The notes beneath the pieces were generated by a model. The model made no database searches, was not told the origin of the DNA, and saw only the letters and a program-made list of their open reading frames with translations. The translations under genes were made by a program, and so were the position numbers. This document shows positions 34,610 to 44,100 of a stretch of 52,952 bases of DNA, piece after piece. The stretch's first letter is position 1, and each line of letters begins with the position of its first letter. Origin of the DNA: Candidatus Iainarchaeum sp. (GTDB taxonomy: Archaea; Iainarchaeota; Iainarchaeia; Iainarchaeales; JAAZKV01); the NCBI GenBank assembly GCA_028691435.1, contig JAQUZG010000002.1, positions 1 to 52,952 of the forward strand, written 5' to 3'.

Positions 34610-37600
34610 CTAATCCACTCCCATCCACGGTTCTTTATAGTTTTTTGTGTCAGGTACTAAAATAATTATAGCCACCATAACCAATAAAAAGCCAACTAAA
34701 ACAAAGCCTAATAAAGGGGCATTTGTAAACATGTTAAATAATCCTGCAAAAATCGCTCCAGATTCATTATTTTCTGTTATTTTGATAGTTATTGGAACTC
34801 TATTAATTATAAATGAACCTTGATTTATTACTAGGTTATTTGATAATTCTTGACCGATATTTATGTCTGAATCAATTGAGGAATATATTTTTCCAGTTAA
34901 TGTTATTTGTTCACCTGCATTAAGTCTATCAATTGATTTTGATTCAAAAGTTATCCCTTTTGGTAAGTTTTGATCTAAAGTGATTGATAGATTATATTTT
35001 CCAGTAGATGAATTATTTTTTATAACAACTGTGTATTCTGTATTTGCACCTTTTGGTAAATTCACTTTATTTGAATAACTTACTATTTCTAAGTCAGATA
35101 ATGTTATTTTGTCTGTTATGTTAAAGAAAATTTCTCCTGTTAAAACTGATTGTGAATTTGAAGAGTTTGATCCATATTCAGTATAATAGTTTTCTGGAGT
35201 TGCTGTGAATTTTACTGATTGATTATTTGCAATTAATGATGAAGGATTTGTTGATATTGAGACATAGAATGATTTTGAAGATTTTTTTGGAACAGTTATT
35301 GTGTTTTCTGAAAAGATTACTTCTGTGCCAATTGGTTTTGATAATTCATTTAAATTAAATGTTTGTTCAAAATCCCCATCGTTTATTATTTCTACTTCAA
35401 ATAATTTTGATGAACAATAGGGAATGTCTATTTGTGTTGATTTGATTAATAGTCTTGAAGAATAATCCCCTCTTACATTTATACAAAATTTTAAGTCATC
35501 AATTGTTCCAAGTTCATCATCAAATACACCTTGCAATTTTTCTTTACCCGCAAATGTTATAAAATTTACACCTGAATGTAAGTCTGATGGAATGGTTATT
35601 GAGAATGGAATGATTTTTTCTTCACTACATTTTAGGTCAATAGATGTGTATCCTAATAAAGCTGATGAATCTGGTGAAAATAATTCTACGCCCATTTTGT
35701 TATTTAATGAACATTCACATCCTGTTCCATTTGATTGTCTTTTTACTGTGAATGAGCCAGTAAAATTTTGTCCTCTTGATACATCAAAACATGAGTCTGC
35801 ACTTGAAAGGATAATATTTCTTTCACTTATTTCACTACAGTCAACTACTTCAAAAGTCATTAATTTTTCTAAATTATAATTACTTGCAGTACCTGATAAT
35901 TGGATTGATTTGTAACCTAAACTAGCATTAGTTGCATTTACATTTAGTTTAACTGTTTTTGTTTGACCAGCCAATAAAGTTAGATTGTTTGTAGAAAAAT
36001 ATGGCAATAAGAATGAATTTTCTGCCATTAAATTAATTGTTTTTGATTGATTTGAATAATTTGAAACATCAATTTCATAAGTTGCCGATTTACCTTGACA
36101 AACTTGTGGATTATATGAATTTATTTTAAATTCACCATAAGATGAAGAACATCTTTCTCCAATTGAGTAGGTGAAATCTAAATATTTTTTACTTATTTGA
36201 TCTGTTAATCGTAATTTATAATAATCTGAATCTGTTGTACATGAATTTGATGATAGACTAATTGTTGTTGATTCTTTACTATTTAAACAGAATTCATTTC
36301 GTGATAAAGATACATCTAAGTATCCACCAGATAATTTTTCTAATTCAAAGTTAAAGCATTGTTTTTCTGCTGTAGGATTTTTTACTGAAATTAATTGAGT
36401 TTTTGATGTGCATGATTCAAGACAAATATTACTTATATCACTTGTTATTGTTACTTCATTGTTTGATGTGCATTGTGATTTGATTAGAAGAGTTGTACTT
36501 GATGAGGCATTGTTAAATGTTGCATTTAATGTAAGTGTTGATTCATTTTGAGTGTTTGAAACTTGATTACATGATAAGTAATAGTTGTTTTCTAGGTAAC
36601 AGTTTGCAGTCGCGATGTTTGATTGATTTGACACAGAAAATGTTATGTTGTTTTTATCAGTGTTTGATGTTGGATAAGTTACATAGTTTCTTAAATCATA
36701 GATTTGTGATTCACTGTTTGATAAACATTTTGTTGGAATTGATTTCCATGCTGGGCCTGTTTGATTTAAAGTTATTCTTATATTGTCTGTTGAAGATGCG
36801 CCTAAAACATCAGTTACTCTAATAACTAAATCTGAATAAGATGATGAGCATGAATTAATATCACAAGTTAAATAATTATTGTTTATTTGGCAAGACAATA
36901 GATTTGTGTTTGACTCTGATAAAATAGTGTAAGTTAATTTTGATAATTCTTCATCCACTGAATAGTTTGTTAAGTTTATAAAATTTGTTAAGTTTGATGA
37001 ACAATTTTTTGATTGATCTGCTACGTTTAGTAGCGGTGTTTGGTTAGTTACATTTATTTGGAATGTTTTTGAAGTTGAGAGATTACAATTGTCTCTTGCA
37101 GTAACTGTTAATTGTGTTTGACCTAAATTTGTTGATGAAGTGCAGTTAATGTAACGGTTGTCTGTTAGAGAACAATTTGCGATTTGATTGTTTTGTGATA
37201 TTGATAAATTTAAGTCAGATAATCTTTGGGTTGCACTAGATACATAATCCCACAAGTCTATTTGTAAACTTGATGAATATCTCATGGTTTGGTTTGGAAT
37301 TGTTTTAATTGCGGGAGCGATATTACTTTCACAGTTGTTGTTTGATAAGCAGTCTAAATCTACTGAAATTACACCATGACTTTGGTGGCCTTCTATTCTT
37401 AGTGTATTTGTTTGGTTTAAGTTGATTGTTCCTGTGAAGATTGATTGAATGTTGTTACCACAATATACACATGATGTTGATTCTGGACCATTACAGTAAT
37501 TGTCTATTGTTTTTCCAATTAATTGGTCGTTTATATAGATTGAGGATGTTTCGTCTGTTTGAGATTGATTAAAGTATGCTGTTGAATTTACTTTTACTGT

Positions 37601-37852
37601 GCAAGTATTTTCACCGGTTGTGTTTGATGAGAAAGTGTAAGTTGTTGGTAAGGCTTGACCTGTTGATTCATTATATGCTCCCCCACCCCCAACTAATAGA
37701 GCAGGGATTGCATTTGAGACATTCGAACAATAATCTTTTATTGAACAAGAGAAAGTATTTTGACAGTTAAAATTAAATGTTTGTGCATTTGCAAATGTCA
37801 TTGAAATTAATAGAAAAATTATACCTAATATTATGAACAACATTCTTTTCAT
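34610..37852 (-). CDS. Very large Cys-rich secreted surface protein with C-terminal anchor
   Basis: A 1080-residue protein with signal peptide (MLFIILGIIFLLISMTFANA), then Ser/Thr/Asn-rich beta domains. Early Cys-dense segments (FNCQNTFSCSIKDYC, CNGPESTSCVYCGN) are followed by cadherin-like motifs (APAIKTIPNQTM, LNLSISQNNQIANCSL) and then CARDB/NEW3-like repeats (YEIDVSNYSNQSKTINL, KLNVNATNASLGYK, FEVEIINDGDFEQTFNL). A membrane helix (APLLGFVLVGFLLVMVAIIIL) precedes the short tail PDTKNYKEPWMGVD. It lies 17 bases downstream of the 162-residue anchored protein and just upstream of the 868-residue protein; all three share the fold style. Likely a structural cell-envelope protein stabilised by disulfides. 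Confidence 0.75.
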   Translation of the reverse strand: MKRMLFIILGIIFLLISMTFANAQTFNFNCQNTFSCSIKDYCSNVSNAIPALLVGGGGAYNESTGQALPTTYTFSSNTTGENTCTVKVNSTAYFNQSQTDETSSIYINDQLIGKTIDNYCNGPESTSCVYCGNNIQSIFTGTINLNQTNTLRIEGHQSHGVISVDLDCLSNNNCESNIAPAIKTIPNQTMRYSSSLQIDLWDYVSSATQRLSDLNLSISQNNQIANCSLTDNRYINCTSSTNLGQTQLTVTARDNCNLSTSKTFQINVTNQTPLLNVADQSKNCSSNLTNFINLTNYSVDEELSKLTYTILSESNTNLLSCQINNNYLTCDINSCSSSYSDLVIRVTDVLGASSTDNIRITLNQTGPAWKSIPTKCLSNSESQIYDLRNYVTYPTSNTDKNNITFSVSNQSNIATANCYLENNYYLSCNQVSNTQNESTLTLNATFNNASSSTTLLIKSQCTSNNEVTITSDISNICLESCTSKTQLISVKNPTAEKQCFNFELEKLSGGYLDVSLSRNEFCLNSKESTTISLSSNSCTTDSDYYKLRLTDQISKKYLDFTYSIGERCSSSYGEFKINSYNPQVCQGKSATYEIDVSNYSNQSKTINLMAENSFLLPYFSTNNLTLLAGQTKTVKLNVNATNASLGYKSIQLSGTASNYNLEKLMTFEVVDCSEISERNIILSSADSCFDVSRGQNFTGSFTVKRQSNGTGCECSLNNKMGVELFSPDSSALLGYTSIDLKCSEEKIIPFSITIPSDLHSGVNFITFAGKEKLQGVFDDELGTIDDLKFCINVRGDYSSRLLIKSTQIDIPYCSSKLFEVEIINDGDFEQTFNLNELSKPIGTEVIFSENTITVPKKSSKSFYVSISTNPSSLIANNQSVKFTATPENYYTEYGSNSSNSQSVLTGEIFFNITDKITLSDLEIVSYSNKVNLPKGANTEYTVVIKNNSSTGKYNLSITLDQNLPKGITFESKSIDRLNAGEQITLTGKIYSSIDSDINIGQELSNNLVINQGSFIINRVPITIKITENNESGAIFAGLFNMFTNAPLLGFVLVGFLLVMVAIIILVPDTKNYKEPWMGVD

Positions 37853-37869
37853 GATCCTTCCCCCAAAAT

Positions 37870-38355
37870 TTAATTTAATTTATTGATTAATTTAACAAAT
37901 AATAATGTTGCAATTATTGCAAGAATAATAAAGATAAAAATTTCAATTGGATTTTTACTTAATTCACTTAATGAAAATAATGCTTGACTTGATTGATTGG
38001 AATCTTGACTAACTTCATAGTATTTTAGTAAAACGTCTTTTGTGTAATAGTTATTTCCTGCTATTACTTCTAGTTTTGATGATTGTTCAATATAATTGTT
38101 TGAATTATTTTCTATTGTTATTTTTATGTTTGTTTGACTAAATTTTGAAATATATGTTGGTGCATTTATTGTTACTTTCGATGGTGCAAATAGATTAACA
38201 CTTAGGTTTAATGGTTCTTCACTAGGGTTTTTTACTGTGATGTAGAAGTCATTTGATTTGTTAGTTAGATTAAATTCAGTTAAGTGATCTACTGAAAATG
38301 CTGATGCATTTAGTGCCAGAATTGCGATAACCAAGAATATAATCAATTTTCTCAT
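37870..38355 (-). CDS. Small signal-anchored surface protein, first gene of the three-gene surface operon
   Basis: 162 residues from ATG 38355 (MRKLIIFLVIAILALNASA), chosen because GGTGAG lies a few bases upstream; the frame is open 12 codons further but that part covers the promoter. After the signal peptide there is one Ig-like domain (FNLTNKSNDFYITVKNPSEE, KITIENNSNNYIEQSS), a linker with QDSNQSSQ, and a C-terminal helix (IEIFIFIILAIIATLLFVKL). It resembles a single repeat of the two large proteins that follow, so the three may assemble together. An inverted repeat (38374-38395) sits in its promoter. Confidence 0.7.
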   Translation of the reverse strand: MRKLIIFLVIAILALNASAFSVDHLTEFNLTNKSNDFYITVKNPSEEPLNLSVNLFAPSKVTINAPTYISKFSQTNIKITIENNSNNYIEQSSKLEVIAGNNYYTKDVLLKYYEVSQDSNQSSQALFSLSELSKNPIEIFIFIILAIIATLLFVKLINKLN

Positions 38356-38373
38356 TACACTCACCAAGCTTTT

Positions 38374-38395
38374 CACTTTGTAACTATGCAAAGTG
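38374..38395. promoter_or_regulatory. Inverted repeat CACTTTG-N8-CAAAGTG in the promoter of the surface operon
   Basis: Seven-base arms, perfect, around eight bases, 19 bases upstream of the operon's first ATG. TATA-like stretches on the minus strand lie just upstream (about 38396-38405, and the ATTTATAAA near 38421-38429). The repeat therefore overlaps the expected transcript start or 5' leader and is a candidate operator or leader hairpin. Confidence 0.5.
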
Positions 38396-38474
38396 TAATA
38401 TATTATTAGACAGAAAAAGTTTATAAATGTAATGATTTAACTGGAACAAGTGAATTAGTTAAAAATTAGAAAAA

Positions 38475-39206
38475 TTAATTACATTGAGCATGCAAAATAT
38501 TAGTTGAAGCATTTGATTGATTAAATGTTAAACCATTACACTTTTCAGGTATTATTGGACTAGAAATTTCAAGAGTATAATTTTGTCCATCTTGAATTAA
38601 TTTAACATCCGCATAAGGTTTTGTACAAACATATTCTCCACAAGAATCCACAGAATCTGCACTACTTATAACCATACCTTTAAAATTACCTGAAAAAATT
38701 GACCATGAATTAGCTAATGTCGCCCATAAACCTTGCGCACAATTTATTTCATTATTTGACCCATCAAAAACTCTAACTGTATTAAGTTTACTATCAGTAC
38801 CAGCTAAAAAATTAATTTTTAATTCATGGTTCGCACCACCACAAGAAACTTGATCAAAATAAATTGTATTTAAAACATCATTTTTAGATAAATTTACCCA
38901 TTTAACTGTATAAACACCATTGGCTGAATTATCGACAGCTGGAACAGAAGAAGAAGGAATAGATGGATTTTCAACATTAGATAAAACTTTAACTTCAGCA
39001 AAACTTGATTTAATCAAATTTTTATGTAAAACATTAAATAAAAAAAGAATTGAAGATGATGATGACGAAACAACTACAGAAGTAGTTGTAGGGTTTGATG
39101 AAGTAGAACCACCAGTAGGAATAGCTGCTGGAGTAAATGTTCCAATTGCAGCAAAAGAAAAAGAAATCAAGCAAATTAAACAAATTAAACAAACTAATTT
39201 TTTCAT
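38475..39206 (-). CDS. Secreted protein with Ser/Thr linker and a Cys-containing beta domain
   Basis: About 243 residues from ATG 39206 (MKKLVCLICLICLISFSFA), a signal peptide built from a repeated CLI unit. Next are a Pro/Ser/Thr-rich stretch (PTGGSTSSNPTTTSVVVSSS), a hydrophobic-to-polar region, then a domain with six or more Cys (FDQVSCGGANHEL, INCAQGLW, DSCGEYVCTKPY, PEKCNGLTF). No C-terminal anchor, so it may be released or bound to its neighbours. It follows the 802-residue membrane protein by 37 bases on the same strand and is probably the last gene of that operon. No family recognised. Confidence 0.65.
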   Translation of the reverse strand: MKKLVCLICLICLISFSFAAIGTFTPAAIPTGGSTSSNPTTTSVVVSSSSSSILFLFNVLHKNLIKSSFAEVKVLSNVENPSIPSSSVPAVDNSANGVYTVKWVNLSKNDVLNTIYFDQVSCGGANHELKINFLAGTDSKLNTVRVFDGSNNEINCAQGLWATLANSWSIFSGNFKGMVISSADSVDSCGEYVCTKPYADVKLIQDGQNYTLEISSPIIPEKCNGLTFNQSNASTNILHAQCN

Positions 39207-39243
39207 AATCATCACATAAATAACCATTAATTAATATATAAAA

Positions 39244-41652
39244 TTAACTATTAGTTTCAACACAGATTCCTTTCTGAATATCAATACTCATATTAGCCAA
39301 ACATTTACCCGGAGTTATATTATTTACTGGATCAGTAATAATAAATTCACCTTCAGCAAACTGATTATTATAAGTTAATTTTTGAATAACTTTATATCCA
39401 CCCCCATAAGTAATTGGAAGATTGTTAATGACTAAATATTTTTTACTATCTTGTCCTATTATAATTAATGAATCCTTTAATGAATCATTATTATTACTTG
39501 CAACAAGGTTATCAGAAACAGTAGAATCATTAATAAAAAATTCTTGTTTAATAATATCCTTATTAAAATATTTGTCTAAATCCCAATTTGAAGTATCATT
39601 ATATTTAACACCCTTTATTGAAGAATCATCTAATTCAAAGATTACATAACCTGTTGAATATAAAGCAGTGTCAAAATCAAAATCATCATACATTTTACTG
39701 CTATCTACAACAACTAATTGTTCTAATGTTTCATCAGATAATCCCGGCCACCAACCGTTATTAGTGTTGTAAGTTACAAGAAGTTTTTCTTCACCACCTA
39801 AATCATATTCCATTATTGAGGAGTCAGCATAATAATAAATTGGAACAGCAGCCAAAGCACCAACCGCAAGAACCCCTAAAACAACTGCTCCACCAGTAGC
39901 TGCTGCAGCAGTAAGACTTGCTCCTGCAACAACAGCTAAAACACCAGTTGTTACTCCAGCAACTCCAGCAGAAACTCCTACAGAAGTAAGAGCTTCACCA
40001 CTAGTTAAATCACTACTACTAGATTTTAAAGTATCTAAATTGATATTAGAAATAACTGAATAATCAGATTGGTCATCACCATAAATAATGTCATTTGCCC
40101 CACCAATTAACACATTTCCAGCAATAGCTGAGGTTGTAGCAGCAATCGTTCTAACCCCACTTTCTTTAACAGAATATGCTGCAACATAATCTAGGGCTTT
40201 TTCTGTCGCAGCTTTAACAGTTTTCTTAGTTGCCCCACTTTTCAAAGCAGCTTTTTCAGCAGCCTTTATGACAAAATTTTTTGCAACAATATCCTTAAGA
40301 GTATCAACCCCAATAGAAGAAGTTTTAACTACATTAAGTGCTGCAGGAACAGATGCTGCACCACTAATATCCTTGAGATAAGTAGAAGTTTTAATTGTGT
40401 TAATAATACTTGCCTTTGAATCATTTGTAAATAATTTTGGCAAAGGTGTTTTTACAGAAATACTTTTAGGCAAATATTTCAAAATTGGTTTTGTTGTAGT
40501 TGTTATCCCAGTTGGAATAGAAACCTTTGAATAGTTTGTAAATAATTTTGCAGCTGCCTTAGTTCCACCAGTGGAAGCAGTTGTTGCACCGCCCGAATAA
40601 AGAGTAGATGCATAAGATGCAACTTCAGTCGTTACGCTAAAAATATTAAAAAAATCAACCCAATCATCTACCTTTTTACCACTTGATTTTGTAAATTTTT
40701 GTGCATCAATTAATTCAATCAAATCATTATATGAACTAATTGAATTAGCTAGCATTTCTTGATTAGGCACATATAAATCATAAGAGTCTGAAGTAAATCC
40801 ACCTTTTCCAACCATTAAGAAAACATATTTTATATTACCATTGTCCGCTACAACAAGATTATTTGCTCCAAAACCATTTTTTACCAGTTCAAAAGGTTCA
40901 CGAGATAAATAAAACTTTTTACTATCTCCTGTTGTTACTTTAAAAAAATTATTTGGCAAAGTTAAATCTATTATTCTTATACCATTATTTGAAGCAGTAG
41001 TCATATCAGAAGTTAAGTCAGTTAAGTGAGCAATTAACTCATCAGTTGTTGTTTTTTTTGCTTCATTTAAAATCCGGTTATATTCTGCCTCTAAAATTCC
41101 AAATCCTCTTATATCCACATCTGTTTCAAAATTTAATGAAAATATTGTTTCATAATCCATATTAACAAATACTCCACATTTAGGGGCATCAATTTTGTTA
41201 TTTGAAATTGATTTAAGATCAGTTGTTGTTTGAAAACAAGGCGTTTCTGAGTTATTTTTATAAATTAGGATATTTTGTTTACTTGAATCACCAGCCGATT
41301 TTTTTACTTGAACTTTCCAAGAATTATGTATCCCACCAACTAAATAATGGTGAAAAATAACCCAATTTTCAGAATCACTGCTAATATCCAAAGTTATATC
41401 CATTGGAGAAGTAGATTTATCATTTATTTTTTTTGTTCCATCAAAAACCTCAGTAGCTAACCAACTACCACCATCATCTTTTTCAAGCAGAGCAGTTTTC
41501 ATTTTCTCAGTATAGATCATTTGCCAAGAACCATGTTCTTCAAAAGAAATTAGATTTCCACCATATTTTTGTAAATTCTCATCAGAAACTGCAAAGACAT
41601 TAATCAGTAAAATAGAAAATATAAATAATAAAGCTAAATATTTACTATTCAT
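39244..41652 (-). CDS. Large exported protein with Ala/Gly-rich hydrophobic segment
   Basis: An 802-residue protein with signal peptide (YLALLFIFSILLINVFA). The N-terminal domain of about 300 residues (YGGNLISFEEHGSWQMIY, DITLDISSDSENWVIFHHY) is beta-rich. A middle region (about 340-560) is rich in Ala, Lys and Thr with repeated motifs such as KAAAKLFTNYSKVSIPTGI and KLFTNDSKASI. Then comes a 45-residue Ala/Val/Gly stretch (VGVSAGVAGVTTGVLAVVAG onward) able to span the membrane once or twice. The C-terminal domain (YYYADSSIMEYDLGGEEKLL...) ends with CVETNS. It overlaps the preceding 182-residue anchored protein by 8 bases, indicating coupled translation. No family recognised. Confidence 0.65.
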   Translation of the reverse strand: MNSKYLALLFIFSILLINVFAVSDENLQKYGGNLISFEEHGSWQMIYTEKMKTALLEKDDGGSWLATEVFDGTKKINDKSTSPMDITLDISSDSENWVIFHHYLVGGIHNSWKVQVKKSAGDSSKQNILIYKNNSETPCFQTTTDLKSISNNKIDAPKCGVFVNMDYETIFSLNFETDVDIRGFGILEAEYNRILNEAKKTTTDELIAHLTDLTSDMTTASNNGIRIIDLTLPNNFFKVTTGDSKKFYLSREPFELVKNGFGANNLVVADNGNIKYVFLMVGKGGFTSDSYDLYVPNQEMLANSISSYNDLIELIDAQKFTKSSGKKVDDWVDFFNIFSVTTEVASYASTLYSGGATTASTGGTKAAAKLFTNYSKVSIPTGITTTTKPILKYLPKSISVKTPLPKLFTNDSKASIINTIKTSTYLKDISGAASVPAALNVVKTSSIGVDTLKDIVAKNFVIKAAEKAALKSGATKKTVKAATEKALDYVAAYSVKESGVRTIAATTSAIAGNVLIGGANDIIYGDDQSDYSVISNINLDTLKSSSSDLTSGEALTSVGVSAGVAGVTTGVLAVVAGASLTAAAATGGAVVLGVLAVGALAAVPIYYYADSSIMEYDLGGEEKLLVTYNTNNGWWPGLSDETLEQLVVVDSSKMYDDFDFDTALYSTGYVIFELDDSSIKGVKYNDTSNWDLDKYFNKDIIKQEFFINDSTVSDNLVASNNNDSLKDSLIIIGQDSKKYLVINNLPITYGGGYKVIQKLTYNNQFAEGEFIITDPVNNITPGKCLANMSIDIQKGICVETNS

Positions 41653-42193
41653 TTACATCACACTCTTGTTTTGCAAGTAAATAAATTCCCATATAATCAT
41701 CAAAATAAACATATTTGAATTTACTAACCACTAAATAAGTATTTGTCATTTCAATTGAAGAATTTGGATATTTGTCAAAATAGTTACTAATTGATAATCC
41801 AAGATTATTAATATCATTAATTAGGTTATCATATTTTAATTTAATTTTATCATAATCTTTTACCGATTCACAAAGTTCTTTTTCATTAGATTCTTCTAAT
41901 AAAGAAATTAGTTCATTTTTTTCTTCAGTTATTTCAATATATGAAACATAATTTTTTACTATTTCTTTTACTTGTTCATTTTTATCAGATAAATTAATTG
42001 AATTAAATTTATTTTTTACAGAGTTTAAATTGGAATTATCCATTGAGTAAATATCAATTGAGTTAAAGTCATTTAATTCTTTGACTTCTTTATTAGAAAC
42101 TGTCAATGAATTATTTGTTAAAAAAACATAAATTAAACAAGCTAAAACGATTAATCCAATAACAATTAGAAGATTTCGCCATTTCTTATCCAT
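41645..42193 (-). CDS. N-terminally anchored coiled-coil protein
   Basis: About 182 residues from ATG 42193 (MDKKWRNLLIVIGLIVLACL). One N-terminal helix (8-27) anchors it; the rest is Asn/Glu/Lys-rich and largely helical (NKFNSINLSDKNEQVKEIV, EITEEKNELISLLEESNE), predicted outside the cell. Two Cys are present (LCESVKDYDK and the final QECDVNE). It is the first gene of a three-gene operon with the 802-residue exported protein (8-base overlap) and the Cys-rich secreted protein. No family recognised; a spacer or assembly factor for its larger neighbour is plausible. Confidence 0.65.
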   Translation of the reverse strand: MDKKWRNLLIVIGLIVLACLIYVFLTNNSLTVSNKEVKELNDFNSIDIYSMDNSNLNSVKNKFNSINLSDKNEQVKEIVKNYVSYIEITEEKNELISLLEESNEKELCESVKDYDKIKLKYDNLINDINNLGLSISNYFDKYPNSSIEMTNTYLVVSKFKYVYFDDYMGIYLLAKQECDVNE

Positions 42194-42276
42194 AATTAAC
42201 AATAGAATATAGTCATTAACTATTTATATATTTTTCTTTTGATTGAATAAATAATTTTGATTTTTTCAATGATAAT

Positions 42277-43155
42277 TTATTTATAATATTTTATTTTTTC
42301 AATTAATTCAAAAGCAGTTTTATCAAATTTTGAAAAAGCAAACCATTTTTTGCCCAAATCTTTTAGTGATGCTCCAAAATGATAAACTATTTGATTATCA
42401 ATTATAATAAATCTATCATGAGATTTAGAAAATTGTTTTATTTTAACTAATGGGTATTGTTCATTAAATTTTTTTAAATCAATTTCTAATTGTTTAGATA
42501 AATTTGTAGTTAATATAGTTAAAACAACATTTTCATTTCTTTTAGTGAATAGAGTCAAAACAGAATCGTCAATATAATTGTCAATTAGAACAATAGATGA
42601 TTTAGCAGACCTAATAATATCTAAAACAAATTTATAAGCATCAAAAATTTGCCCATCAAAAAATATTCCTTTTTCAGGAAGATTCTTAGAATTAAGTAAT
42701 TCAAAAATTTCATTTAATTTTTCATCATAAATAATTTGTTTTGATTCAATCTGATTTAGTCTATTGAATAATAATTGATTATTAACAATAAATTTTCTCA
42801 TCAAAACAAATGCCCGCATGATTTGAATATTCATTAAAATTGCTTTTTCACTATTTAAAATACTTGAAAGATTTGCAACACCTTGTTCAGTAAAAACATA
42901 AGGCCTATAACCACCAAGGTATTTTTTAGAAGGTATCGCATTTTGCGACACCAAAAAATCTATTTCAAAATCATTTAACTGAAACATAAAATCAGTTGGA
43001 AATCGTTTAATATTTCTTTTTACTTGCTCTCTTAAGCGTGTAGCCTTAACAGAATAAAGATTTGCTAAATCTTTATCAAGTATAACTTCAATTCCTCTAA
43101 CCAAATAAATTTTATTTTTAATATTATCAACATCTATTGAAACTAATGAATTCAT
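42277..43155 (-). CDS. ORF6N-domain protein with PLD-like C-terminal domain
   Basis: A 292-residue protein. The N-terminal domain (IYLVRGIEVILDKDLANLY, REQVKRNIKRFPTDFMFQL, GGYRPYVFTEQGVANLSSIL) is the ORF6N DNA-binding domain of phage antirepressor-like proteins. A short helical linker leads to a C-terminal domain with IFDAYKFVLDIIRSAKSS, IDNYIDDSVL and KSHDRFIIIDNQIVYHFGAS, resembling half of a phospholipase-D-like fold (HxK/R-type motif, here HDR). This fusion is common in bacteria and rare in archaea, so acquisition by transfer is likely, though base composition has adapted. Role unknown: defence, antirepression and mobile-element control are possible. It stands alone. Confidence 0.85.
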   Translation of the reverse strand: MNSLVSIDVDNIKNKIYLVRGIEVILDKDLANLYSVKATRLREQVKRNIKRFPTDFMFQLNDFEIDFLVSQNAIPSKKYLGGYRPYVFTEQGVANLSSILNSEKAILMNIQIMRAFVLMRKFIVNNQLLFNRLNQIESKQIIYDEKLNEIFELLNSKNLPEKGIFFDGQIFDAYKFVLDIIRSAKSSIVLIDNYIDDSVLTLFTKRNENVVLTILTTNLSKQLEIDLKKFNEQYPLVKIKQFSKSHDRFIIIDNQIVYHFGASLKDLGKKWFAFSKFDKTAFELIEKIKYYK

Positions 43156-43291
43156 AAATAGTAACTAAAAAATGAATTAAAAAATATTAAGTAAGCAATT
43201 TGCCGGTGAAAATAATTAATTATCAAACTTTTCGTCACTAGCCAAAGACAAAATATAGTAATTTAAAGTAATCAGATGTAAATCTTATAAG

Positions 43292-44053
43292 ATGGCCAAA
43301 GCTGAAAATAATTTTATTGTTTTAAACAAAACTGAATTAAACTTGTTTAAACAAATGCAAGAATTTGAAATTGTGCCAAACGGAGAAGGAATTTTTTTAT
43401 TGATTGATAAAAAGATCGCAAATAGTGATAATTTGAGCAACAAGGTTTGTTTTGAAAAACCACAATTAGTTGATGAAAAACAAGTTATAATTGATAAAAT
43501 AAGAAATCAAGAAAATTTAAGTGAATTAGTGGAAGGAAAATTTGAAAAAACTTTAAATGAACAAGAAAGAAAAGCTTTGTTAGATTTGTTAGTTACTCAA
43601 AAAGTTATTGTTTTTAAATTAAATGAAAATTATAAGAAAGGAATTTATAAAATAAATGAAAAACAAGTTAGAGAAAAAAAAGAATCTGAAAATTTTTTAG
43701 CTGAAAAGAAAATGCCTGTTGAATACACTATTGAAAAAGATGGTTTTATTTCAACTACTAATCTTGAAAGAGCAAAAATACTTTCAAGTGATTATAAAGA
43801 AGAAATACAAGAAGGAAAACTTAAAGGAATAAAAAGTTTTGAAGGAATTTACTATTTAGTTCAGACTGAATTACTCCAAGATTATAAGAAAAAAATAATT
43901 TTATCATTTCAAGAGAATAAACATCAAAACATTGATGAGATTGCGATTAAATTAAATGTATCAAAAGAATTAGTTAAACTTACTTGTGAATTTCTTAAAG
44001 AAGACGGCGAATTACTTGAAAGAAAAAAAGAACAATATACTTATATAAATTAA
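43292..44053 (+). CDS. Hypothetical protein with a likely C-terminal winged helix
   Basis: A 253-residue Lys/Glu-rich protein with no signal or membrane segment. The N-terminus FIVLNKTELNLFKQMQEFEI and the middle LNEQERKALLDLLVTQKVIV look helical. The last 60 residues (HQNIDEIAIKLNVSKELVKLTCEFLKEDGELLERK) have the helix-turn-helix-and-wing pattern of a winged helix. It may bind nucleic acid or take part in protein-protein contacts. TTATAAG (43287 region) is directly before the ATG, which has no clear ribosome site. I know similar unnamed DPANN proteins but cannot assign a role. Confidence 0.6.
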   Translation: MAKAENNFIVLNKTELNLFKQMQEFEIVPNGEGIFLLIDKKIANSDNLSNKVCFEKPQLVDEKQVIIDKIRNQENLSELVEGKFEKTLNEQERKALLDLLVTQKVIVFKLNENYKKGIYKINEKQVREKKESENFLAEKKMPVEYTIEKDGFISTTNLERAKILSSDYKEEIQEGKLKGIKSFEGIYYLVQTELLQDYKKKIILSFQENKHQNIDEIAIKLNVSKELVKLTCEFLKEDGELLERKKEQYTYIN

Positions 44054-44100
44054 ATTATTGAATAAGCTTAATTAACAATTAAAATAATTATTGAATAAAT

